64,000 nt of DNA from Monomorium pharaonis (taxonomy: Eukaryota > Arthropoda > Insecta > Hymenoptera > Formicidae): the NCBI RefSeq assembly GCF_013373865.1, contig NC_050472.1, positions 10,919,413 through 10,983,412 of the forward strand. The letters are read 5' to 3'. The notes beneath the pieces are model-generated. The model saw only the letters and a list, made by a program, of their open reading frames with translations. It was not told the origin of the DNA and made no database searches. Shown here one piece after another: positions 28,360 to 38,131 of the stretch (positions are counted from its first letter, which is position 1; every line of letters begins with the position of its first letter). The position numbers were made by a program, and so were the translations under genes.

Positions 28360-28770
28360 AATTTATCCATCCATGTTTTTTTTGAAATATGCATTTATTG
28401 AAGCCGATAATATTTTAAATCAAAATATTTCTTTATTATGTTTTCGTAGAAACGTTTCTGCCTTATTACAGGTACGTTTAAACGATAAATTAAATTTAAA
28501 TTTTTTTAAATGTAATCAACATAAAATAGAATTGAAAAGAGCTGTAATTAAAAAAATTACAAGATTATATTTATTTAATTTTTGTAAAACAATTAACAGA
28601 ATTTTATCAGGTCGAGATACTAGACATTTAGGAACAAATATGATATTGACAGAAGCAATTAAACTTCATAAAAAGAAGCAAAGTCGATATAAAAAAAATA
28701 TTAAAAATATAAATATTATATTATATAGCTTTAATAGCACGTGTCAATATTTGTTCCTAAGTTCTGTTAA
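28360..28770 (+). pseudogene. P-like transposase, C-terminal remnant
   Basis: AT-rich DNA resumes with a frame encoding YPSMFFLKYAFIEADNILNQNI and later CNQHKIELKRAVIKKITRL and FCKTINRILSGRD, resembling the C-terminal helices and the C..H motif of THAP9/P-element transposases. The base composition matches 25278-27316 and differs sharply from the block between. An inverted pair around TTAGGAACAAATAT (about 28630 and 28745) may be subterminal sequence of the element. Confidence 0.5.
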
Positions 28771-28775
28771 TACAT

Positions 28776-29696
28776 TGTGACGTGACAGCCGCAGGCTGCT
28801 GTCTGTCACACGACCCTGAGGGCCTTTACGCATTAACATCACGCGGGCCCTGCGTCCTCCCGCTCGGGAGCGGACGCAAAAGCGTGTTATCTTGTACTTT
28901 TGTGTGTGTGACGTCCCACGTGCTGTCCGTTCAATTAATTGTTAAGATTTTTGCGAGCGCTGTACCGCGGGTGCGGCGGAGATCGGTGGCTCTGAAGATC
29001 TCGTTGTAATTTTTGGGGCGTCTCGTCTCAACGGAGAACCTTCCCGGAGATCGCAGAGTGAATGGACATCGAGGGAGTCAAAGAAGACCCTTTCTAAGCG
29101 GGGGTTCGCAGGTAATGCCGCCCTTATCTTGCCTACCGTTTGTGCTATTTGAGAATTTCGATACTGCCGCCGAATCACGCTTTCAGGATCCAGCGACGGC
29201 GCGAAGCCGGCATCCCGACGGAGCGACTGCAGACCCGATACCGTAGGAAGTCCGGCGAAAGGATCGCGACAGCTAATGATCCACCAACGCCCCGTCGAGG
29301 AGGAAATAACGCCCTGATGATGGAGGATGCGCCTGGCAAGGAGGGAAGAGACGGCCGTGGAAGGAAGCGCCAGGATTCTCGTGCCCGGGGCCCCTAATTA
29401 TCGACCGCCGGGCTTGGATCGATCAGCCGGCGACAGCGTGGGCACCGCGCTCTGCGCAAAAATCGCGAAATCAGCCAATAAGGGCCCGGAGTGCCGGGGG
29501 CAAGGTGGGGCGCGCCGCCGAGCGGCTCTCGCGAGATCCAGGATTCCTCACTCGTGCTGCGGACGTAATCGATAATACTGTGCGTGTGTTCCGAAGTCCC
29601 GAGCCAAGGCCTGTAAGAGAGGATGCAGGGGCTGAGATCATCCCGACCCGGAGAAGGCGAACGAGAGAGAGGCGACGTGGTGAGACGAGCGTCACA
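28776..29696. mobile_element. GC-rich LTR-like block
   Basis: Starts TGTGACGTGACAGCC and ends GAGCGTCACA, giving a TGTGACG/CGTCACA inverted terminus and a TG...CA form similar to the solo LTRs at 1149 and 2933. It is GC-rich in AT-rich surroundings. The flanking bases (ACAT and CTAT) do not form a clear duplication, and no polyadenylation signal in the usual place was identified. ORFs inside are short and unsupported. Confidence 0.35.
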
Positions 29697-29801
29697 CTAT
29701 TGTAAAGCCACCGATTTCGCGGATTGGGCGAGCCGTGGGGAAGTCGCGTAATTATCGTAGTATTTTCCGGCGTACTGAGTGAAGCCGAGTGGCACCCGTT
29801 T

Positions 29802-30187
29802 GGCCACGTCACTATTGGCCACGCGTCATTATTGGCCACCCATCAATATTGACCACGTCAATATTGGCCACGCGTGATATTGCCCACGTCAATATAGCCC
29901 ACGTCAATATTAGCCACGCGTCATTATTACTTACGCGTTAATATTGACCACGTCATTATTGCCCACGCGTCAATATTGGCCACGTCACTATTGGCCACGC
30001 GTCAATATTGACCACGTCACTATTGACCACGCGTCAGTATTGCCCACGTCATTATTGCCCACGCGTCAATATTGGCCACGTCACTATTGCCCACGCGTCA
30101 ATATTGACCACGTCACTATTGGCCACGCGTCAATATTGCCCACACGTCATTATTGCCCACGCGTCAATATTGTCAACGTCAATATTA
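29802..30187. repeat. CACGTC/CACGCGTC-ATATTGG minisatellite
   Basis: About 20 units of 16-20 bp alternate between (T/G)GCCCACGTCA(C/A)TATT and GGCCACGCGTCAATATT. Higher-order units of about 35 bp contain one CACGTC and one ACGCGT. Three frames read through parts of it, but the peptides simply mirror the repeat. Confidence 0.88.
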
Positions 30188-30699
30188 ATCCTTTTTTTAA
30201 AATTTGTTTGTATGTTATGAAATGTTATTAAAAAAGTTCCTGAGTGATCCAAATTTATTGAAACAGTGAAACATTTTATTTCGTTCGTAGAAATTAGCCA
30301 AAATTTGGTTAGGTCTGTCAAAACTCTATACAAAATTGCATAGGTAGTTTCCCTTCTAAAATATTGAATAATTTCAGACATAAGATATGTTTTCAGACAA
30401 ATATTGACAAACAAATACATTCACATGAAATTATAATTTGTGTATCCCTTGTAAAAAGCATGTCTTCTAAATATATGTCATAATATATGTTAAATGTATG
30501 TTATATCTTATAGCATTAGTATAAAGCCCTATTCATAAGTGAAAATAATGCTGCTGTTAATATTGACTACAGAGAATATCTGTTTTTGATATAATTGTTC
30601 AAAGTTCGTAATGCACAGACGTTAGATATTTTCAATCGGGTTGGAGATTAGTCGTATTTAATAATTATAATTCGATATATTTAAAGAGATATATATACA
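30188..30699. other. AT-rich non-coding DNA
   Basis: No feature recognised. Confidence 0.5.
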
Positions 30700-31200
30700 T
30701 TTGGTAATTGATGATTTTGACGACATCTAGAAATTACCATATATTATTGCATACATTAGGGTACATTGACTCTCTAATGCATACATGGCTAATATTTTTA
30801 AAATACAACTTATTACATATGTATAAACAAATAATTACAGATTGATGATTTCAACGACATCACAAGGTTATACCTAATATATATGATTAACTACCAGCTA
30901 GATACCATATATTATTGCATACATTAGAGTACATTTACTCTTTGATGCATACATAATCAATATTTTTGAAATATAACTTGTTGATACGTATATATAAACA
31001 AATAGCTATAGATCAATGATTTTGACGACACTACAAGGGTATATTTAATATATAATTAACTACCATATATTATTGTATACATTAGAATACATTGACTCTC
31101 TGATGCATACATGACTAATATTTTTGAAATACAACTTATTACATATGTATAAACAAATAATTACAGATTGATGATTACAACGACATTACAAAATTTTATA
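30700..31200. repeat. Tandem repeat, about 160-170-bp units, three copies
   Basis: Landmark CCATATATTATTG recurs at about 30737, 30905 and 31063, followed each time by TACATTAG..TACATT.ACTCTCT.ATGCATACAT and an AACAAATA.TTACAGAT-type end. It is AT-rich and non-coding. Confidence 0.75.
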
Positions 31201-31240
31201 CATGGATACATAATGTTGATGATTAACTGAGTAAATTAAC

Positions 31241-34200
31241 TTAAAATCGAGTAAGATTTGAAGAGAATTAATAATTAAGTTTCAGTGATAACAATTCGTT
31301 GTTGTTAAAATATCTTTATTTTACTTATGTAACTGCATTTCTTAGTTTTATCTGCACAATTTACTTCGCAAAATAAAGTATAGTCATAAACTAAGTTACA
31401 TCAGCAGCATTAAAAATAAAATCACATAAATTTGATTAAATTTTAGAATTATAAGCAATATATAACATAACACTTTGCATCTTACATTCATTCACTGAAT
31501 CACAAATATACAAGACGAATTAAAAACAAATGTGATTATCTAAACATATGTTACAAGAAAGAAAGTTATATTTTTTCTTCAATAAATACAAATAATTAGT
31601 CAAGCTGCAATGTTGATAACTTCGTTACATTGCACAAGATTCAGATAGCGGAGACAATAAGGATGATCTCATTCTGAAATGAATCCCATGTATTGTAACT
31701 GCATGGATCCTTTTGTAATTCCTGTTGTCACTTCTTTAATATTATTTAAATTAACACAGTTGTGAATACCAATTCACCTCACTTGTGACAATCACACAAT
31801 ATATATTTAATAAAATGCACATATAATTTTAAGAACATAAAGCACGGCACTTCAATTACTACAAATTTCGATAATTATTTAGTTTAAACACATCACCTCA
31901 AATATCTCGAGATATTAATCGTTAAAGTTGGCGAATATTCAGGTTATGAAACCTGTCATACCGACGAAACGTAATGACATGAGATCATGCTCCGCGACCA
32001 CGTGCGCACGCTCGGTGACCACATACACTCTATGATCATTGCTCTAGTTTACACCGAGCACTTGGTACGCGTATCAAGTAGTGAATTTAAGCTGATCAGC
32101 CAATGATTAAACACATTCACTAGTTACTTACTATTTGATACGCGTACCAAGTGCTCGGTGTAAACTAGGTCATTGGCCTAGTTTACATCCTTTGGTCTGT
32201 TCTTTCTAGTTGCATTGTTGCACTGATGCAATAAATTAGAATGAGAAAAAATATTGGCTGCGTTCCGATATTTGCTGTCGGTACTGAAAATCTACAGTAT
32301 AGGTGCGTTTTTAAATTCGCAACGGATGCACTGGAGTGTTTTTCTATCTTTGTTTAATTTTCCGTAAGTAACAAAGATGGAATGACATTCTGGTGTATCT
32401 GGCTGCATCCGTTGCGAATTTAAGAACGCACCCTATATGTGACGTAAACTACTGGCAGTGATTATTGAAACGCAGCTATACTTGTCTTACTATTACCAGT
32501 GTAATAGTGCAGCTAAAAAGAACAGGCCACTTTTTAGCTGCACTGCTGCACTGTTGCAATAAGCTAAAATGAAAAAAAATATATTTGTCTCACTTTAACT
32601 TGTTGCACTAGTGCCGCTATAATGAACGGACCACATGGGTCTGTTCGCGTTACATACTCCGACATGCTCTTATTTACCCCAACGCACTCCAATACGTTGA
32701 TTCCGATGATACCAGCCTATTAGAGTGCGTTGGAGTGAGTAGGAGCCACTGAGAGAGAGCGTTCTAAGAAGTATCCTTGTTCTTTTTTAACTAACGTGTT
32801 AAACAAGGATAAATGAACGACATCTACGGCAGCCACTACGTAAACGAATGCACCCAAGGATTCTGTAGTCGCACTTCCGGTTATATTATAGCCTTGTTCG
32901 TTTTGTCTGTTCTGGGTCTACTCGGAGCACAAACCCAAGCAGATCAACGCAATCTAATAGATTGATTCCGATTGGCTCCTACTTACTCCAACGCACTCTA
33001 ATGGCGTTTTCAACCAGCAAGGCAGCGATCATGTAATTTTTTCCTTAAGGCGGAAACGTGAAAAGTGAAAAGTTTCATGTAACTATCTCTTTCAATTGGT
33101 GTTGAATAGAAAGAGACAGTAAGTGTTTGAAACGTTTCACTTTTCACGTTTCCGCCCTAGGGAAAAAATTACATGATCGATACTCAGTGCTGGGTTAACC
33201 CGTTTGTTTCTTTTCCTCTAGAACTGGGCAATCACAGTTGTTCTTTTTTTCAGAAGAATGGCTGTGATTGGTCTTATGACGTCATTAATCGCTCCCGGAG
33301 CGATTAACCCAGGCCGGTCAAAAACGCTATATAAGCTGGTGTCTTCGGAATCAACGTATTGGAGTGCGTTCTGTATAGGAGCAGGTCGGAGCATGACGCG
33401 AACAAATCCATGTGGCCTTTTCATTTTAGCTACACTGGTGCAACAAGTTATGGAAGCTGTTCTTTGTCGCTGCACTGCTGCACTGGTGCAATAAGCTAGA
33501 ATAAAGGTGCCTTTTCACGCTGACGCTTGACGCTCATTTTCAGCGTAAAAAGACATCACGTGACTAAAAATAACGAATGAGGTATCTTTATTTTTAGTCA
33601 CGTAATGTCTTTTGACGCTGAAAATAAGCGTTAAGTGTCAGTGTGAAAAGGCACCTTAAGACAGAAATATTTTTTCCCATTCTAACTTATTGCAGCAGTA
33701 CAGCAGTGCAGCGACAAAGAACCAGGCCTAAAGTGAGACAAATATATTTTATCTCAGGCCTGTTCTTCATCGCTGCACTGCTGCACTGGTGCAATAAGTT
33801 AGAATGAGACAAATTAATTTTTTCTCATTCTAACTTATTGCACCAGTACAGTAGTACAGCTACCAAGAACAAACCTCTCATTTAACTTATTGCATTAGTG
33901 CAGCAGTACAGCTAAAAAGGACAGGCCAACGATAGAGTGTATGTGGTAACCGAGCGTGCGCCCGTGGTCGCGGAGCATGATCTCATGTCGTTACGTTTCG
34001 TCGGTATGACAGGTTTCATAACCTGAATATTCGTCAATTTTAACGATTAATATCTCGAGATATTTGAGGTGATGTGTTTAAACTAAATAATTATCGAAAT
34101 GTGTAGTAATTGAAGTGCGTGCTTTATGTTTTTAAAATTATATTTGCATTTTATTAAATATATATTGTGTGATTGTCACAAGTGAGGTGAATTGGTATTC

Positions 34201-34723
34201 ACAACTGTGTTAATTTAAATAATATTAAAGAAGTGACAACAGGAATTACAAAAGGATCCATGCAGTTACAATACATGGGATTCATTTCAGCATGAGATCA
34301 TCATTATTGTCTCCGCTATCTGAATCTTGTGCAATGTAACGAAGTTATCAACATTGCAGCTTGACTAATTATTTGTATTTATTGAAGAAAAAATATAACT
34401 TTCTTTCTTGTAACATATGTTTAGATAATCACATTTGTTTTTAATTCGTCTTGTATATTTGTGATTCAGTGAATGAATGTAAGATGCAAAGTGTTATGTT
34501 ATATATTGCCTATAATTCTAAAATTTAATCAAATTTATGTGATTTTATTTTTAATGTTGCTGATGTAACTTAGTTTATGACTATACTTTATTTTGCGAAG
34601 TAAATTGTGCAGATAAAACTAAGGAATGCAGTTACATAAGTAAAATAAAGATATTTTAACAACAACGAATTGTTATCACTGAAACTTAATTATTAATTCT
34701 CTTCAAATCTTACTCGATTTTAA
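31241..34723. mobile_element. 3.5-kb foldback element with nested hairpins
   Basis: Two arms of about 793 bp (31241-32033 and 33931-34723) are near-perfect inverted copies, from TTAAAATCGAGTAAG... to its mirror ...CTTACTCGATTTTAA. The ends are compatible with a TTAA target. The 1.9-kb middle has no transposase. It holds further hairpins at about 32045-32168, 32301-32432, 33025-33180 and 33505-33655, and many copies in both orientations of a GCTGCACTGCTGCACTGG-type module followed by TGCAATAAG. A non-autonomous element that has itself collected MITE-like insertions is the best reading. Confidence 0.8.
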
Positions 34724-34755
34724 TTGAAGAAGCATGAACCCTTATATTTTAGTTT

Positions 34756-35277
34756 TGTTGTGAGTGCGCGACACTCACACAAACTCTACTTGTAATAACG
34801 AGAAGGGTGTCAAGTGACACCTCGCGCGACGACACCGTCCGGCCTTGCTACCGGGCATCGCACCGGCCTTCACACCGGACATCACACCGAGCTACATATC
34901 CGGTTACTCATTTGGCCACCCGAAATCTCCTGATTTCCGGTGGAATGCGCCTAGCTAGCAATTGCTGGCTAAGCTAGTGCACGGGCCAAAGGCGAGTGAC
35001 ACCCCTTGGTAACAAGCCGAAAGGCTGAGTATATAAAGACCGCGGAAAGAGAACGAGTGGGCTCATAATCAATAATAATAGCGACGAGTATATGTCGCTC
35101 GTCGAAACTACAAACTAGACGAAGTAACTCATCTTTCGGGTTCGCTAACGAAAACTGTACAGGAAGAGTAAATATATATCTCTTGTTATTAACTCTCGGC
35201 GTTATCTCTTGGAAACCTGATCCCGAGGAGTCATCGGCAGCGGTCCCGCACTGTATCCCGAGACCAGGGATACAACA
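34756..35277 (+). repeat. 5' LTR, errantivirus copy 2
   Basis: 522 bp, TGTTGTGAG...ATACAACA. Compared with the 3' LTR it lacks 10 bp (CCCGTGACCG) beside GGGCCAAAGG, and I saw no other difference. It contains GAGTATATAAAG as a TATA candidate and palindromes matching those of copy 1, such as one around AGCAATTGCT. Confidence 0.92.
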
Positions 35278-35280
35278 AAT

Positions 35281-35298
35281 TGGTGGCAGCGGTGGGAT
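35281..35298 (+). other. Primer binding site, copy 2
   Basis: TGGTGGCAGCGGTGGGAT, the same tRNA-Leu-type site as at 7865, three bases after the LTR. Confidence 0.8.
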
Positions 35299-35557
35299 TC
35301 ACTGCCGAAAAATACCGAAAAGGAAAAAAAAAAAAAAAACGCTCCCTAACGGACTCAGCGCACAGAAGAAAACCGCCGAAGAGAAACATTAAAGCCAGGG
35401 CGACAATTCACCCGAGGCGCAACGAAGCCGACCTGCTGATTCTCCGAGACAAGGAAGGAAGATAGCATCGGACAACAGCGATAGCAGTGTTATCTAAGAC
35501 GACACCGACCTACCGCAACGAGACGCACCAGCCACAAGCAGCTGAGCGACGGACAAC

Positions 35558-35580
35558 ATGCGGCGATACATCGCGGTAAT
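35558..35580 (+). CDS. Putative env leader mini-exon / upstream ORF, copy 2
   Basis: Counterpart of 8181-8203: an ATG plus 20 bases, then GCAAGT where copy 1 has GTAAGT. A GC-AG intron to the acceptor before 41822 would still join the env frame in phase and complete a hydrophobic signal peptide. Because the T-to-C change also removes the stop that lies in the donor of copy 1, the unspliced upstream ORF here runs 52 codons (to TAG at 35711) and overlaps the gag start at 35697. Confidence 0.55.
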
Positions 35581-35696
35581 GCAAGTCCACGAAATTATTT
35601 TGTATACCAAAAACCTTGTAATAAAAACGACACGCGAACCCGAATTGATTAGGCCCCCGGTAACACTATTACCGAAACGCGTACTAACGATAGCGA

Positions 35697-38114
35697 ATGT
35701 CCGACGACAATAGCACACCGATAAGAAACGAATCGTGGCTATTCAGTAGAGCGGCGGCGCGATCCATACACTATCGCGAGTTAGAACTAGCGTGGCGAGC
35801 GGCACAGGCCCTCCGTGAGGATCGAGATAACGATCGCAGGGCCTTAGGGCGTCTCCTAGACGGCGATAGCGAGCTACCCGAGCAAGTCATACGTGAGCGA
35901 GAATTTCCTTTCGGGGCCCTCGACGCCAGTTTATTTTCCACCGACGCAGTTGACGTGACAAGACGAGACCGCGTGGACAGACGGACGAGACCGTACGTTA
36001 GTCGCACTCCGAGCCGCGTATCTTCACGAGGTGAATTTTCGCTGACCTCGTACGATTCCGATATCTTTAACCCTGAAGAAATTTTCGAGAGATACGAAAT
36101 GAGTACCAACGAACAAGCTCAACCCTCGGGAACTCAACAATCAGAGGCTCAACATTTCATAGCCGACGCAGAGCGGGAACTTCAAGAAATACACCATGAA
36201 ATCCGCGAAAACCCAGTTGCACGAGCAGCACCGCCAAACGTAGCGCAAGAGAGAGACAATGAAGTCCGAGACACTCTGCGCGCGGTGATTCAAGAATTAC
36301 GTCGGTTACAAACGGACATAGACGCCGTACGGGAAACGCAAGTACACACTCAGCGCATTCACGACTATCGACCATCGCGACTCAGTAGGAGAGACACAAC
36401 CTACGTAGATCACGATGATGTTCGCCACCAGCGAGGTCGCGGGTCCCTACCGTTAAAAGAAGCGCGCTGCATGATCCCTGAATTCGACGGGAATGCAAGT
36501 AAACTACAAGAGTTTCTAAGCGCCATGACATATGCGGTCGAAAACATCGATCCGAACGATGAGGTAACTCTGTTAGGAGCTATCCTATGCACCAAGTTGA
36601 AAGGGCGCGCAATGTTGGATTTCCAAACGCGAAAGATTCGCAATTTTGAACAACTAAGACAGGAATTAGAAGCGTGCTACGTGAGTAAAAAGAGCACCAC
36701 ACATTTGCAAATTGAATTTAATACTCTCAAACAAAGAACCGGAGAAAATGCACGGACCTACGGACTTAGAGCCGACAAATTAACAATGGATCTGTATGAG
36801 TCCATGATAGAGGGTCGACAACATTACACAACGGAAAATAAACGCGCGATATTAGATATCCTACAACAACAGGCGCTTGAGAATTATCAGATAGGGCTAA
36901 ACGACGACATAAAAGCCGTAGTCAGATCGCGAGGATATGCAACGTTGCAGGATGCGATAGCTGCCGCGACCGCAGAAGAACGAATAAAGGGAACAACAGT
37001 TTCCCGCCCGAAACCAAAATATTATATGCCGGCCGCAGATAATTACAAAAATAAGCTACAATGTCGAAAGTGCGGAAAGTTAGGACACCACGGAAAAGAC
37101 TGTCGCAACAGTCGTTACTCGAACCGGTTCGCACTACCACAACCTGATAAAACACGTATAAATGCCGTAGAGAAATTCTGCAAGCATTGCAAAAAACGTG
37201 GCCATACACAAGCCGAGTGTTGGCACTTGAACGGGAGGCCTTGCAACAAAACGCCATATCACCCTCCTCGACCACAAAATAATGGGAATAAAAATAACAA
37301 CCCTAGAAAAGCGATCGAATCGCGTAAAAAGAAGAATTCCGGATCCGAGTCTAGTAGCGAAGACGAAAGGAAAACAGCCGGAAAGAAAGATAAGCGCGCT
37401 CAGACGTATCAGGTCGCGCAAGTAACTCGAGCCGCCCAGCCGAGCAGCGGCCTAGATCAAATCACGCTTCCGATACAAGAAACGCGCTCAGGAGAAATAA
37501 ACATGCTTTTCGATTCGGGCGCAACCCTTTCACTCATCAAGGTAAAAAACTTAAAAGGGAAAACTCGAATTTCCCCCGAAAAAATCACCCTTGCGGGAAT
37601 AACGGGGCACAAAATGTATACAATCGGAAGCATGCAAGCCCACATTAATATAGGCGAACAGGTATTAAGACATACCATGTACGTGGTCAAGGATGACTTC
37701 CCCATGGAGTACGATGGAATACTGGGACTGGACTTCATGAAAAATCACCGCGTGATTTGCGATTACGACAAGCAACAATTGAACATCGCCGGCGTTACTT
37801 TCAAAATAAAACCTTACGGTAAGATAATTCTACAACCGCGCAGCGAGACTATTGTCCGAGCAACCACTAACCGAAATCAGCCCGGAGTAATCCAGGCGAA
37901 GGAAACTAAGCCCGGCGTATATATCGGACGATGCATGGTCAAGCCGAAGAATTTTGCATGCGTAGTCAGCATCATAAATACCACAGATAAGCCGGTAGAG
38001 ATACGCACGCCGCACGTGACAATAGAAGATCCCGACGAAAGTGATCATCAAATATACGCGGTTATCAACGAGGCGGAACGTGCGAATAAACTCCCGCGAA
38101 GCAAACGGATCTGA
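35697..38114 (+). CDS. gag: Gag-protease polyprotein, errantivirus copy 2
   Basis: 805 residues, colinear with the product of copy 1 and with the same ends (MSD...PIRNESWLFS at the N-terminus, ...R.I before TGA). It has two CX2CX4HX4C knuckles at about 37060-37110 and 37180-37225 and the protease motif DSGATLSLI at about 37513. Divergence is greatest in the N-terminal 100 residues and in the Ser/Lys-rich linker. The stop context ATC-TGA-CAA-ACA is the same as in copy 1. Confidence 0.92.
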   Translation: MSDDNSTPIRNESWLFSRAAARSIHYRELELAWRAAQALREDRDNDRRALGRLLDGDSELPEQVIREREFPFGALDASLFSTDAVDVTRRDRVDRRTRPYVSRTPSRVSSRGEFSLTSYDSDIFNPEEIFERYEMSTNEQAQPSGTQQSEAQHFIADAERELQEIHHEIRENPVARAAPPNVAQERDNEVRDTLRAVIQELRRLQTDIDAVRETQVHTQRIHDYRPSRLSRRDTTYVDHDDVRHQRGRGSLPLKEARCMIPEFDGNASKLQEFLSAMTYAVENIDPNDEVTLLGAILCTKLKGRAMLDFQTRKIRNFEQLRQELEACYVSKKSTTHLQIEFNTLKQRTGENARTYGLRADKLTMDLYESMIEGRQHYTTENKRAILDILQQQALENYQIGLNDDIKAVVRSRGYATLQDAIAAATAEERIKGTTVSRPKPKYYMPAADNYKNKLQCRKCGKLGHHGKDCRNSRYSNRFALPQPDKTRINAVEKFCKHCKKRGHTQAECWHLNGRPCNKTPYHPPRPQNNGNKNNNPRKAIESRKKKNSGSESSSEDERKTAGKKDKRAQTYQVAQVTRAAQPSSGLDQITLPIQETRSGEINMLFDSGATLSLIKVKNLKGKTRISPEKITLAGITGHKMYTIGSMQAHINIGEQVLRHTMYVVKDDFPMEYDGILGLDFMKNHRVICDYDKQQLNIAGVTFKIKPYGKIILQPRSETIVRATTNRNQPGVIQAKETKPGVYIGRCMVKPKNFACVVSIINTTDKPVEIRTPHVTIEDPDESDHQIYAVINEAERANKLPRSKRI

Positions 38115-38131
38115 CAAACATTGCGTACCAG

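Noticed and set aside
29802..30187. CRISPR-like regular array
   Set aside because: The genome is eukaryotic and the units are a tandem minisatellite without unique spacers.
30008..30231. His/Arg/Val-rich ORFs of 70-95 codons
   Set aside because: Read-through of the minisatellite; no start context or homology.
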